From Acidobacteriaceae bacterium (GTDB lineage: Bacteria > Acidobacteriota > Terriglobia > Terriglobales > Acidobacteriaceae), in contig CAHJWN010000006.1 in NCBI GenBank assembly GCA_903642265.1, positions 1 through 64,000 on the forward strand: a stretch of DNA of 64,000 nt. Reading direction: 5' to 3'. Position numbers and translations under genes: made by a program. The notes under the pieces are model-generated. The model saw only the letters and a program-made list of their open reading frames with translations. It ran no database searches and was not told where the DNA came from. Of the stretch, positions 1-9,586 are shown piece after piece. Numbering within the stretch: position 1 is the stretch's first letter; every line of letters starts with the position of its first letter.

Positions 1-3000
1 GCTGTCGCCACTGCAGGATGCGCGAGCAGCACACGTACACGGGCCGCCATTCGCCAGACGTTCTCGCCCTCTACGCCAATCGAGCTGAAGACCTCACCCA
101 GCGCTGAGCGTAAGTAAAGATCATCAAAAAGCATTGTTGCAGCGGGAACAGCGTCCGCGAGATTGTCGATCATCAGCCATGCGAGCACCGGCGCCCATCT
201 TTGCATAGAACCTTCATGCTTGGTCTGTTCAAGGAGGTTCGGCAGCACCTTTCTCGCACTCTCTGGCCAGGGCAGATTGAATTCTGCCTCAAAGTTCGGC
301 AGACTTGCCGCCCGGCACACCAGCTTGCGGAACTCTGCATCTCTTTCAGCCTTCTGTTCCGGGCTAGCAATCTTTTCACCGTGCTGCGTGAGGTGTTGCG
401 CCCGTTCGAAGAACAGTCGCGAATGTTCAAAAAATGCCTCAAGCGTTATCTCACCGTCAGCGATCCTCTTCGCGGGCTGTGGCGAGAGTTCAGGCTTCTC
501 ATCGATCAAATTCTCATCAGCATCGACGGTCACCTCAGCATGGTGCAGATCTCCGGACGGCAATGGACTTGCAGCCTTACTGGTGTCAGCAGCATTAGTA
601 GAACTCGCCACAACGCTGCGCAAAGTCTCCGGCGAGATGGCGTGGCGCAGCGCCTCGTGCAGTGGTCTCAGGCGCAGCTTCGTCAACGCTTCTTCCAGAT
701 TGTGAACGCCGCCACCGCCGAGCGCTCCAGCAAGTTGGTCCCACGGCTGTTCTGCCGTGGCGAACAATTCCCGCCACTCGCCCAGTACGGCATACTGATA
801 TCCGCGTAACTCGATCGAGAAGCCATGGTGGTCGAAGTCGGATGACCTCTTCAAGTACTCAAGGTTGCTCGCGGAGTCTCGCCAGGCAAGGTAAAGGTTT
901 GAATTCGACGGCAAGTGAAGCGCATCGCTCAACGTGCGCTGGCGAAGTTGACCACTCGACTTGTCCATGTCGGCAACCGAGATATGGATCGTCCCATGTG
1001 TGCTGTCATACGCATTGTTGTAAAAAATCAGCGCTCGCTCTTTGCCAGAGCCGCCGTATCCCGTCCCGCCATGATCCACGCGGTTGGAATATACGAAGAC
1101 ATTTTCATTGACGTTGTTCTCGCCCGCCCAGAAGTCGTACATCACGAAGTTGTGGCTCTCGGCGAACAGCTGTCGGTTCTTCAGCAGTGGCGCAATCTCC
1201 CGCATATGACGCGCAACCAGGTCTTCGTTTGCCCACTCTACAAAGCGGGCCGTTTTGTATTCCATACCGTACTTCTCGGTAAATGCCTCGATCTGTCCAT
1301 GCCCAATCATCGGAAGGCCTGGAATCGTCGCCAGCATGGTGCATGTTCCGAAGTACTTATCGCCCGTCCCGAACTGGGCAATCGCTGTCTTTTCATCGGG
1401 ATTACTCATAAAGTTGACGTAGCGCTTTAGAATGTCAGGATCAAATTCGATGGTCTTCTTCAGGTAAGACCGATACTTCGCGTTCTCCTCATCCCGCAGC
1501 ATGTTCATAAAGGCGCTGTTGTAGACGCGATGCATCCCAAGCGTTCGGACAAAGTATCCCTCAAGCAGCCAAAAAGCTTCGGCAAGCAGCAGCGTTCCAG
1601 GGACCTCCGCGGCCACCCTGTCTACGACCTCGCGCCAGAACTCGTTCGGCATCATGGCATCGAACTCTGCCTGAGAGATCGCCGACTCCGCTCTTGACGG
1701 GATCGACCCGCCGATCCCGGGCAGCGGAAACCACAGCCGCTGTACATGTTTTTTTGCCAGCGTCATCGCCGCATCGAATCGAATAATCGGGAAGAGTCGC
1801 GCCACCTGGAGAATTGTCTGGATCACGTGCTCGCGCACGAACGCTTTGGAGTAATCAAGCTGCGCGGTATCGTTCCACGCGAAGGTTGTGCCGTCGTTGC
1901 CGTGGTACACAAACTGCGAATGGCCGTTTGCGCGCTCACGCAGTCGGAACACAACTGCAGCGTCGCTCTGATCGAAGTAATGATCGTCAATCTTGATCTC
2001 GAATTTGCTCTCACTCGAAAGGTCCGGCCCCTCAAAGCTGTATACCGGGAACGGGCTCTCGTCCCGCGAAAGAAACCACTCCGGATGCTCCATCACCCAG
2101 GTCGAGTCGATGCCCATATGGTTTGGCACCATGTCTGAAGCCAGCCGGATTCCGTACCGCATGGCATTGTTGCGTAACTGCTCATAAGCCCATGTACCGC
2201 CAAGGTCCTCTGCAATCCGGTAGTCCTTGAGAGAGTAAGCCGACGCCACCGCGTCCGATTGCCCCATCATGCGCTTGATCGTTTGCGAAGCCGTACTGCG
2301 CTCCCACAATCCGATCAGCCAGAGTGCATTGATGCCCCGGCTCGACAGCAACTCGAGCTCCTCGCCTGGAATTTGGTCGAGTCGATGAATATGACGTTGG
2401 AACTTCTTTGAAAGCTGTTCCAGCCACACATACGTGCTCTTTGCAATCATCACCACCGTTGGCATCCACGCCTGGTCAGGACTGAAAGCCTCGTATTCAT
2501 TGAGCGCCGGTGGCTGCTCTGCGCGTCGCCTTACGCCATCAGCGCCCACGATCCAATCGCCATCCAGTCCGTCATACCCGGTAAACTCGTCTCCGACGAA
2601 CCCTTCCATCGTCCAGCTGCCATCTGCCTGTTGCCGGTGCCTTCCACCCTTGGCGGGGTGAAACGTCGACCAGATCGCAATCTCTTCTTCTTTTAATACG
2701 TCTCCGGCAAGTATCGTTCGCCGCAGTGTCTCGCCGAATTCCGGCCCCAGGTTGTCCATCCAATTGTCCCGGATGTATGCAAGCTGTCCGCTGAGCGAAT
2801 CAGGCGACGCAAGCATTGGCGCAAGCAGCGCATCGAGCAGCGTCTCGGTTCCGCTTACCATTGGCCTCGACGCAAAGAACTGCGGGAGTTCTGCTGTAAC
2901 CGACTTGTAAATTGTCGTCTGTTCGAGCTCTCGATCATCAAACAGCGCCTTGAAGGGTGTGAACGCCGGGTTGCTGTTCGCAAGCCACAACATCAGCAAC

Positions 3001-3458
3001 TCTTCGATCGCAATCTCACGATTCGGCACATCCTCGGTTGTTTGTGCCTCCATCGCCGGCGTCACAGCATTTAGCCATTCACCCGCAGACTGCTTGCCGC
3101 GATATACACTCACCGTCGGAAACTGACGAGAAAACTCCAGCAACAGCGTATCGACCGCATCATGGTTTGCGTCGGCCCTCAACCACTCGAGCGCACTCGA
3201 CATCAGCTCTGGATCAAGCGACTCGCGATACTTTGCGATCATCGCGTGGTTCAACTCATCGATGAGGCCCATCGCAAATAGCGCTCCGGCATGCAGCACC
3301 GGACTAGCCTCGCCGCTGGCGGCTTGCGCCTCGTTGTACTTTGCAGCAAACTTGCGGCACGCGGTCAAACTTCCGAAGATCACGTTCCCGGCATAGTTGA
3401 AAAGAATGTCGTCTACGCCAGTCCTGTTGCGAACCTCTCGCGAAACGTGAAATTCCAT
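1..3458 (-). CDS. Large GH13 (alpha-amylase family) protein, 3' end cut by window edge
   Basis: An open minus-strand frame runs from an ATG at 3458 (GAGGG 7 bases upstream) off the left edge, giving at least 1152 residues. About 380 residues of mostly helical-looking sequence precede a GH13 barrel. Barrel motifs seen: DMVPNH (442-447, region I), RFDAA with nucleophile Asp562 (region II), LLAEAF with acid/base Glu627 (region III) and FMSNPDE with Asp688 (region IV). The His that normally precedes the region IV Asp is Pro687. Known for the family: alpha-glucan hydrolysis or transglycosylation through a glycosyl-enzyme on the region II Asp. Inferred: a cytoplasmic alpha-glucan enzyme, since no signal peptide is visible. 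The length and the His-to-Pro change make ordinary alpha-amylase activity doubtful. All plus-strand frames across this stretch are shadows. Confidence 0.85.
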   Translation of the reverse strand, partial: MEFHVSREVRNRTGVDDILFNYAGNVIFGSLTACRKFAAKYNEAQAASGEASPVLHAGALFAMGLIDELNHAMIAKYRESLDPELMSSALEWLRADANHDAVDTLLLEFSRQFPTVSVYRGKQSAGEWLNAVTPAMEAQTTEDVPNREIAIEELLMLWLANSNPAFTPFKALFDDRELEQTTIYKSVTAELPQFFASRPMVSGTETLLDALLAPMLASPDSLSGQLAYIRDNWMDNLGPEFGETLRRTILAGDVLKEEEIAIWSTFHPAKGGRHRQQADGSWTMEGFVGDEFTGYDGLDGDWIVGADGVRRRAEQPPALNEYEAFSPDQAWMPTVVMIAKSTYVWLEQLSKKFQRHIHRLDQIPGEELELLSSRGINALWLIGLWERSTASQTIKRMMGQSDAVASAYSLKDYRIAEDLGGTWAYEQLRNNAMRYGIRLASDMVPNHMGIDSTWVMEHPEWFLSRDESPFPVYSFEGPDLSSESKFEIKIDDHYFDQSDAAVVFRLRERANGHSQFVYHGNDGTTFAWNDTAQLDYSKAFVREHVIQTILQVARLFPIIRFDAAMTLAKKHVQRLWFPLPGIGGSIPSRAESAISQAEFDAMMPNEFWREVVDRVAAEVPGTLLLAEAFWLLEGYFVRTLGMHRVYNSAFMNMLRDEENAKYRSYLKKTIEFDPDILKRYVNFMSNPDEKTAIAQFGTGDKYFGTCTMLATIPGLPMIGHGQIEAFTEKYGMEYKTARFVEWANEDLVARHMREIAPLLKNRQLFAESHNFVMYDFWAGENNVNENVFVYSNRVDHGGTGYGGSGKERALIFYNNAYDSTHGTIHISVADMDKSSGQLRQRTLSDALHLPSNSNLYLAWRDSASNLEYLKRSSDFDHHGFSIELRGYQYAVLGEWRELFATAEQPWDQLAGALGGGGVHNLEEALTKLRLRPLHEALRHAISPETLRSVVASSTNAADTSKAASPLPSGDLHHAEVTVDADENLIDEKPELSPQPAKRIADGEITLEAFFEHSRLFFERAQHLTQHGEKIASPEQKAERDAEFRKLVCRAASLPNFEAEFNLPWPESARKVLPNLLEQTKHEGSMQRWAPVLAWLMIDNLADAVPAATMLFDDLYLRSALGEVFSSIGVEGENVWRMAARVRVLLAHPAVAT

Positions 3459-3633
3459 GCTCAAACCCTCTTGCCTTCTCAGTTACTATTCCACGCGGTT
3501 GCGGCCAGGGGGCCATGCCTTCATTTACGACTATAGGGTCTTTGCCTGTTTGAATTCGAACTGGCGGTTTGGGATGTATGAAGGATCGCGCCCGTACTTC
3601 CGAAAAGCAGTATCGAATCATACCGCAAGACGC

Positions 3634-3672
3634 AAAAAGACCCCGGCACCTGGTCCTTGGCGACGGGGTCTT
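3634..3672 (-). terminator. Intrinsic terminator after the beta-barrel gene
   Basis: Read on the minus strand, a 9-base GC-rich arm (3672-3664, AAGACCCCG) pairs perfectly with 3645-3637 (CGGGGTCTT) around an 18-base loop and runs into Ts to 3634. It lies 14 bases beyond the stop codon of the beta-barrel gene and upstream of the GH13 gene on the same strand, so it should separate the two transcripts. Confidence 0.8.
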
Positions 3673-3685
3673 CATTCTAGTTGAC

Positions 3686-4360
3686 TTAGAACTTGATGAA
3701 GAAACCCACGCTCGGCTCGGTCGTAAACGTCTGCTGATTGATCGTCAGGTAGTTTTGCCCGAAATCCGGTACCTTATAGAAGAGCTGGCGAAACTGTGCT
3801 CTTACTCCGAAGTGCCTGGTCAGCTGGTCCTCAACGCCAATGTCGTAATAATAGGCAGCGCGCGCACGCTCTGGCAGGCTTTGTCCGCCCATAGGAGTCG
3901 GCTTGAAAGCCACCGCACCACCGCCTACCCCGGCGAATGGCTGCACTCCCAGAAAGCTCGGCAGGTGCGCCACGTAGCCTACCGTGTACTCCGACATGTT
4001 GGTCTGAACGCCAAAAGGCGTCGGTGTTGAAGCATCCGTGCCGAAGGGTGACCCTCCAAAGTTCTCCGTAAACCGGGCATAGGTGTAATTGAACTCTGCG
4101 CCAAGTAGAGGCGACTTCGTATAGCGGACCTGAACCAGCGCTCCTACCGTTGTACTGGCATCGAGGCTCACCGGGAAGGCTTCAAGGTTGGTTCCCGCAA
4201 CGCTCTTCGTAAACACCGCTGAACCGCTGACTCCAAGATCGAGCCGGTCTAGTTGACGAGCGGCAAAGGTGACCTGACCAAAAGCATTCGAAGAAACGAG
4301 AAGTACAGCTGCGGACAGCAGAACCTGCCGAGCGCAGGACGATCCGAACAAATTCAACAT
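3686..4360 (-). CDS. Secreted outer-membrane beta-barrel protein (OmpA/OprF-like fold)
   Basis: 224 residues from the ATG at 4360, chosen because AAGGAG lies 10 bases upstream; an in-frame start 11 codons earlier has no such site. It begins with a signal peptide (hydrophobic LLSAAVLLVSS, likely cut after NAFGQ). The mature part alternates polar and apolar residues in strand-like blocks rich in Gly, Tyr and Phe and ends in the aromatic FIKF typical of outer-membrane barrels. This fits the 8-stranded outer-membrane-beta-barrel superfamily; no ligand or function can be named. It is followed by a strong terminator and looks monocistronic. Confidence 0.75.
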   Translation of the reverse strand: MLNLFGSSCARQVLLSAAVLLVSSNAFGQVTFAARQLDRLDLGVSGSAVFTKSVAGTNLEAFPVSLDASTTVGALVQVRYTKSPLLGAEFNYTYARFTENFGGSPFGTDASTPTPFGVQTNMSEYTVGYVAHLPSFLGVQPFAGVGGGAVAFKPTPMGGQSLPERARAAYYYDIGVEDQLTRHFGVRAQFRQLFYKVPDFGQNYLTINQQTFTTEPSVGFFIKF

Positions 4361-4626
4361 CGAGAAGTGACTCCTTGAGCAGTTCCGCAACACGCCAGGT
4401 CTGCAACACGCCAGGTCTGCAAAACGCTCCCTTAGTTTACGTTACAAATTCTTTGTACGCATTCAGCACGCCCGGGGCTGTGGCCGCCTCGATGCATGGT
4501 CTTCACGTTTGACGCGGGGGCAGGCATTCAGAAACAATCGTCTATCTGAGCACGTTGCCGTCTAACGCGATAGTCCCGGGCCGCGGTGCATGACTAAGCC
4601 GAACCACAGGCTATTTGAGGTAATGC

Positions 4627-6204
4627 TTGCCCTCCTTTCGGACCGCAGTCCAGAATCACGCAACTGCATACAGCCGGCTTCCTACCCGGAGCACTGAAGG
4701 AAGCTCTTCCCCTCTCCGGCGACTTTTCTCCGCCCGTCTCCGCCACGCCGCACTCCTCTTCCTGCTGTCTTTGATCGCAATCGCAATCAACGGCTACCAT
4801 CCCTACGCAGAGGATGCCGGCATCTACGTCTCCGGGATCAAGCAGGCGATCCATCCCGGTCTGTACGGCAGCAGCGCGTATCTCATCGCCCCCTACCTGC
4901 GGGTGTCGCTCTTCCCGGACCTGAGCGCCTGGATTGTGACTGCGCTTCATCTTCCACTGGGGTACCTGCTGTTCATCATGCAGATCCTGACAACCTGGCT
5001 GCTGCTCTATGCCTGCTGGGAACTGGCAAAACGCTGCTTTGCTCGACGCGAAGAGCAGTGGGGCGCGCTCTTGCTTACCGCCGCGTGCCTCTCCATCCCG
5101 GTCGCAGGTTCCTCGCTCTTCCTCATGGATCCGTACCTCACCGGGCGGTCCTTCTCCACACCGCTCTCACTGCTTGCACTCATCGCGTGCCTGGATGGAC
5201 AACTCAGACGTACCTGCTTGCTGCTGGTGCTTATTGGCCTCTTCCATCCACTGATGGTCATCTATGCGGCGTCTTTTGTACTTGTACTCTGGACGACCAG
5301 GATCCACTCCAAGATCGGCACTGCCTCGGCCTGTGCCATCGCCATAGCCTGTGCTGCTGCAATTCATCTCTCCCAGCGACATTTTGTCGAATCTGTTGCC
5401 TACCAGAATGCTGTCGGTTCACGCTATTACTTCTTCCTCGCTAACTGGCATTGGTACGAGCAGTTTGGTATCGTCGCCCCGCTGCTCATCCTCGGCGCCT
5501 ACGCCTTCTGGCACAGAGGTCGCGCTCTCAAGACTGGCGTCACACTCGCAACCGGTGCTGTCTTCCTTGGCCTCACCTCTATGTTCATTGCGCTCGTCTT
5601 CGCAAGAGAACACAGCCATTCGCATCTCGTCGCCGCATTGCAGCCGCTTCGACCCTTCCTACTGATCTATCTCTGCATGTTTCTCATCCTTGGTGGAGTC
5701 ATTGGTGGCAGTATCCTGAAAACATCTGCCTGGCGCTGGGTGCTTCTCTTCGGGGCGATCGCTGCCGGACTCTCGTTTGTGCAACATGATGCGTACTCCG
5801 CTTCGAGGCAACTTGAACTTCCCGGCACAGTAAGTCAGAACAGCTGGGTTCAGGCGTTCCTCTGGATCCGCGACAACACGCCGCCCAATGCAGTATTCGC
5901 CCTTGACGCTGACTACATTCACGCCCACGGAGAAGACAGCCAGGGCTTTCGGGCCATTGCCGAACGCGATTCCCTCGCCGACCGGTCAAAGGACGGAGGC
6001 GCCGCAGCCGTTTTTCGACAACTCGCGGATCGCTGGATGGCGGAACAATCGGCAACCACTGACCTGAATAACATCGATGATGCTGAACGCCGCACTCGTT
6101 TGGCCCCCTTCCATGTTGATTGGATCGTGCTCAACACATCTTCGTCCACGCAAATGCACTGCCCGTTCACCAACAAAGCTGTCAAAGTCTGCCGGCTTCG
6201 ATAA
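4627..6204 (+). CDS. Polytopic membrane protein of unknown function
   Basis: 525 residues from TTG at 4627. An in-frame stop lies two codons upstream (4621-4623), no ATG or GTG is available near the N-terminus, and GAGG sits about 10 bases before the TTG. The sequence has roughly ten hydrophobic segments between residues about 38 and 390, then a soluble C-terminal portion of about 130 residues. Motif-like features are YHPYAEDAGIY after the first segment and NTPPNAVF at the start of the soluble tail. The arrangement (many membrane segments, loop-end acidic residues, C-terminal soluble domain) resembles GT-C-type or DUF6798-like membrane proteins, but I do not recognise the family. An ABC exporter gene follows 81 bases downstream on the same strand. 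Confidence 0.7.
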   Translation: MPSFRTAVQNHATAYSRLPTRSTEGSSSPLRRLFSARLRHAALLFLLSLIAIAINGYHPYAEDAGIYVSGIKQAIHPGLYGSSAYLIAPYLRVSLFPDLSAWIVTALHLPLGYLLFIMQILTTWLLLYACWELAKRCFARREEQWGALLLTAACLSIPVAGSSLFLMDPYLTGRSFSTPLSLLALIACLDGQLRRTCLLLVLIGLFHPLMVIYAASFVLVLWTTRIHSKIGTASACAIAIACAAAIHLSQRHFVESVAYQNAVGSRYYFFLANWHWYEQFGIVAPLLILGAYAFWHRGRALKTGVTLATGAVFLGLTSMFIALVFAREHSHSHLVAALQPLRPFLLIYLCMFLILGGVIGGSILKTSAWRWVLLFGAIAAGLSFVQHDAYSASRQLELPGTVSQNSWVQAFLWIRDNTPPNAVFALDADYIHAHGEDSQGFRAIAERDSLADRSKDGGAAAVFRQLADRWMAEQSATTDLNNIDDAERRTRLAPFHVDWIVLNTSSSTQMHCPFTNKAVKVCRLR

Positions 6205-6285
6205 GCACAGTCTCCTCTTCACGGCCTGCTCGCGACATCTCCGGGTCGAACTGTGTTCACTGGGCATCTAAACTAACAACACAGC

Positions 6286-8289
6286 ATGGCAAATCAGGAT
6301 CAGACGCAGAGTAAGTCTGCAAAAAAGCCCAACACCGCCAGGCCGGACGATGACGTCGTCGGCAAGGTCTACGACAGCCGCCTCATGCGGCGTCTGCTCA
6401 CCTACCTGCGCCCTTACAAGCTCCAGACAGCACTTTCTGCAATTGCCATTCTGCTCAAGGCAGCCACCGATGTACTGGGCCCCTACCTTACAAAAGTGGC
6501 CGTCGACACCTACATGGCCGACACGCCGCCCGAAAAGCTCTCCTGGCTTGCCCGCCACCTGAGTCGCGCCCCGATGACCGGCATCACCCAGATTGCCTGC
6601 CTCTACTTCGCCGCACTTGTCATCAGCTTCATCCTCGAGTTCTTCCAGACCTACCTCATGCAGTGGACCGGCCAGAAGATCATGTTCGATCTCCGCAGCC
6701 AGATCTTCCGCCACATCCAGCGCATGTCTCCTGCCTTCTTCGACCGCAATCCCGTCGGCAAACTCGTAACCCGCGTAACGTCCGACGTCGACGCGCTGAA
6801 CGAAATGTTCACCTCCGGCGTCCTCGCTATCTTTGAAGACGTTTTCGTGCTGCTCTTCATTGTCATCATCATGCTGCGGATGAGTTGGCCGCTCGCCCTG
6901 CTCACGCTCGCCGTCATCCCCGGCATCCTCTTCCTCACCAGCATCTTCCGTAAGAGCGTCCGCGACAGCTATCGTCGCATCCGCACCAACATCGCAAAGA
7001 TCAACGCCTTCACGCAGGAACACGTCAGCGGAATGAACATCGTTCAGCTTTTCAACCGCGAATCACGCGCCTACGACGAGTTTGTCGCCGTCAATCGCAT
7101 GCACATGGCCGCCTGGACCGACGCCATCTTCGCCTACGCCTGGTACTACCCTGCTGTCGAGCTTCTCAGCTCCGTCGCCATCGCACTCGTCATCTGGCGC
7201 GGCGGCTTCTCCGTGCTGCACGGCGCGGTCACCCTGGGCATCCTGATCGCATTCATGCAGTACGCTCAGCGCTTCTTCCGGCCCATCCAGGACCTCAGCG
7301 ACAAGTTCAACATCCTTCAGGCAGCGATGGCAGCCAGCGAACGCGTCTTCCATCTGCTCGATTCTGAGTCCGAAATCCTATCGCCCACTTCCCCTGTTGC
7401 TGGCGATAAGTCCGGCCGCATCGAGTTCCGCAATGTCTGGTTCACCTACGACAGCACCGCCACAAATCCGGGCGCACCTGATCCGGCGGCCCTATCGCCT
7501 GCCGTGGGATCAGATGACGCCACCGCGTCCGCCAACTGGAATCCAGACCCCGCCATCGAGTGGATTCTCCGCGGTGTCTCCTTCACCATCGATCCCGGCG
7601 AAACCGCAGCAATCGTCGGCCATACCGGAGCCGGCAAGACCACCATCACTGCCCTGATGATGCGCTTTTACGACGTTCAACACGGCACCATTCTCGTAGA
7701 TGGTGTCGACATCCGATGTCAGGACCTCAAGCTCCTCCGGCAACGTTTCGGCGTTGTTCTTCAGGATTCCTTCCTCTTCACTGGCACCATCACCGACAAT
7801 ATTCGCCTCGGCACTGCGTGGATCACGGCTGAATCCGTCGAGAAAGCCGCCGACGAAGTCAACGTGGGCGACTTCATCCGCAGCCTTCCAAACAAATTCA
7901 TGGAGCCCGTCAACGAGCGCGGCAGTACCTTCTCCACAGGCCAGAAGCAGCTCATCAGCTTCGCCCGTGCCCTTGCCCATGCACCCGGAATTCTGATTCT
8001 CGATGAGGCCACCAGTTCGGTCGATACAGACACCGAGATGCGCGTCCGCCTCGCCCTCAGCCGCATGATCACCGGTCGTACCAGCATCCTGATCGCCCAC
8101 CGGCTCTCCACCATCCAATCCGCAGACACCATCCTTGTCATGCATAAGGGCACGCTCCGCGAACGCGGAACCCACCAGGAACTCCTCGCTGAACGCGGCC
8201 TCTATTACAAGCTCTACCAACTCCAATATCGCGACCAGGAATCCGCTGCCGGCGTAGACCGCACCCGGGGCGTAGAGGCTGTTGTCTAG
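6286..8289 (+). CDS. ABC exporter half-transporter, permease fused to ATPase (MsbA/MdlB-like)
   Basis: 667 residues. The N-terminal half (about 25-345) is a six-helix exporter membrane domain and the C-terminal half is the ATPase. Seen: Walker A GHTGAGKTT (445-453), Q-loop LQDSFLF, signature FSTGQKQ starting at 549 in place of LSGGQ, Walker B ILILDE with Asp573/Glu574, and H-loop AHRLSTI. All catalytic residues appear intact, so each half-transporter should hydrolyse ATP in the inner membrane. Substrate is unknown; lipids, peptides and drugs are all possible for this class. A stretch of about 35 residues rich in Pro, Ala and Asp (about 390-425) is inserted between the first ATPase strands. 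No partner half-transporter is adjacent, so a homodimer is likeliest. Confidence 0.9.
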   Translation: MANQDQTQSKSAKKPNTARPDDDVVGKVYDSRLMRRLLTYLRPYKLQTALSAIAILLKAATDVLGPYLTKVAVDTYMADTPPEKLSWLARHLSRAPMTGITQIACLYFAALVISFILEFFQTYLMQWTGQKIMFDLRSQIFRHIQRMSPAFFDRNPVGKLVTRVTSDVDALNEMFTSGVLAIFEDVFVLLFIVIIMLRMSWPLALLTLAVIPGILFLTSIFRKSVRDSYRRIRTNIAKINAFTQEHVSGMNIVQLFNRESRAYDEFVAVNRMHMAAWTDAIFAYAWYYPAVELLSSVAIALVIWRGGFSVLHGAVTLGILIAFMQYAQRFFRPIQDLSDKFNILQAAMAASERVFHLLDSESEILSPTSPVAGDKSGRIEFRNVWFTYDSTATNPGAPDPAALSPAVGSDDATASANWNPDPAIEWILRGVSFTIDPGETAAIVGHTGAGKTTITALMMRFYDVQHGTILVDGVDIRCQDLKLLRQRFGVVLQDSFLFTGTITDNIRLGTAWITAESVEKAADEVNVGDFIRSLPNKFMEPVNERGSTFSTGQKQLISFARALAHAPGILILDEATSSVDTDTEMRVRLALSRMITGRTSILIAHRLSTIQSADTILVMHKGTLRERGTHQELLAERGLYYKLYQLQYRDQESAAGVDRTRGVEAVV

Positions 8290-8443
8290 AGCCTGCGTGT
8301 CATCAAGCGTCGATGGGAGCTTCGGCAATCCAACACGAGACTCTCACCTCCTCGAGGGTCTGCCTGTTTCCCGCTGAGTACCGCATGTGTAAAATCTCGC
8401 ATGTACTCTAGACATCTAACTCGCATCACCCAAGAGGAGAATC

Positions 8444-9454
8444 ATGTCGAAGCTGACCCCAGGCAAACTCGCCGGACTCAAGGCTGTCTCAACGCCTGAC
8501 GCCATCATCGCCGCAGCTGCCATGGATCAGCGCGGCTCGCTGCAGAAATCCATCGCCAAAGATCGCGGCGCGGCCTCGGATGCACACGATCTCGAGGTGT
8601 TCAAAGAGGAAGTTACGGAGGTGCTGACAAAGTACGCCTCCGCCATTCTCCTCGATCCGGAATTTGGCCTGCCTGCCTCCAAAAAGCGTAATGGCAAGGG
8701 CCTGCTGCTCGCCTACGAGAAGACCGGCTATGACTCGAACACTGCTGGCCGCCTGCCCGACTTGCTCGATGTCTGGAGCGTCCGTCGCCTCAAAGAAGCC
8801 GGGGCTGACTGTATCAAGATCCTGCTCTACTACACACCCTTCGAGAAATCCTCCATTAACGACCTCAAGCAGGCCTGGATCGAACGCATCGGCGACGAGT
8901 GCCTGGCCCACGACATCCCCTTCTTCCTTGAGTTCGTCGGCTACGATGTGAGCGGTGTTGGCGAAAAGTCAATCGAGTACGCCAAGCTGAAGCCCTCCGT
9001 CGTCTCGGGCTGCATGGCCGAGTTTGGCAAGGCTCGCTACAACGTCGACGTGCTCAAGGTAGAAGTGCCGATTGAGATGACCTACGTCGAAGGCACCCGG
9101 GCCTTCAAGGGTGAAAAGGCCTACACGCGCGCCGAGGCCCTGCAGCACTTCCGCGATGCCGAAGGCATGACCCACAAGCCGTTCATCTATCTTTCAGCAG
9201 GTGTCACCAATCCGATCTTTATCGAGACCCTTGAGCTCGCCGGTGAATCCGGAACCAAGTTCAACGGTGTCCTCTGCGGCCGCGCCACCTGGTACGACGG
9301 CATCGAGATCTACGCCAGGAAGGGTAAAGATGCCTTCCGCAAGTGGCTGGACGTCGAAGGTGTTGAGAACATTGAGAACGTCAATAAGGCTCTCAAAGCT
9401 GCCAGCCCCTGGTATCTCAAGTACGGCGCAAACAGCCTGGCTGAACTTGAATAG
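8444..9454 (+). CDS. lacD: Tagatose 1,6-bisphosphate aldolase, LacD type
   Basis: 336 residues, with a strong ribosome site (AGAGGAGA) 6 bases before the ATG. The protein is a class I aldolase TIM barrel: AMDQRGSL near the N-terminus, and Lys205 in DVLKVEVP at the position of the LacD Schiff-base lysine. Known reaction: tagatose 1,6-bisphosphate to dihydroxyacetone phosphate and glyceraldehyde 3-phosphate; relatives also accept fructose, psicose and sorbose bisphosphates. No tagatose-6-phosphate kinase or lactose genes lie nearby. Inferred: it may serve as a general sugar-bisphosphate aldolase rather than for lactose catabolism. It is followed by an inverted repeat. Confidence 0.88.
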   Translation: MSKLTPGKLAGLKAVSTPDAIIAAAAMDQRGSLQKSIAKDRGAASDAHDLEVFKEEVTEVLTKYASAILLDPEFGLPASKKRNGKGLLLAYEKTGYDSNTAGRLPDLLDVWSVRRLKEAGADCIKILLYYTPFEKSSINDLKQAWIERIGDECLAHDIPFFLEFVGYDVSGVGEKSIEYAKLKPSVVSGCMAEFGKARYNVDVLKVEVPIEMTYVEGTRAFKGEKAYTRAEALQHFRDAEGMTHKPFIYLSAGVTNPIFIETLELAGESGTKFNGVLCGRATWYDGIEIYARKGKDAFRKWLDVEGVENIENVNKALKAASPWYLKYGANSLAELE

Positions 9455-9461
9455 TCAAATC

Positions 9462-9502
9462 GTTCTTCGCGAGCATTCTGCCCAAAGATGTTCGCGAAGA
9501 AC
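9462..9502 (+). terminator. Hairpin after lacD
   Basis: Fourteen-base arms 9462-9475 and 9489-9502 pair with one mismatch around a 13-base spacer, starting 7 bases after the lacD stop. There is no U-tract downstream, so it may be a transcript-stabilising hairpin or a weak terminator. It lies within the leader of the POTRA gene. Confidence 0.45.
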
Positions 9503-9586
9503 CCAGGGTATTCGCGATGGACGCGGTGCTTGCAAACGACGCGGTGCTTGCCTCCCTGCCGCGTCTCAGCTACGCTTAACCCCCAC

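Noticed and set aside
163..3265. Several plus-strand frames of 60-200 codons
   Set aside because: They lie antisense to the continuous GH13 frame, which carries clear family motifs; none has a recognisable product.
6268..8328. Long minus-strand frames of about 250 and 270 codons across the ABC exporter
   Set aside because: Acidic, repetitive translations typical of the complement of GC-biased codons; the plus-strand frame has all ABC motifs.
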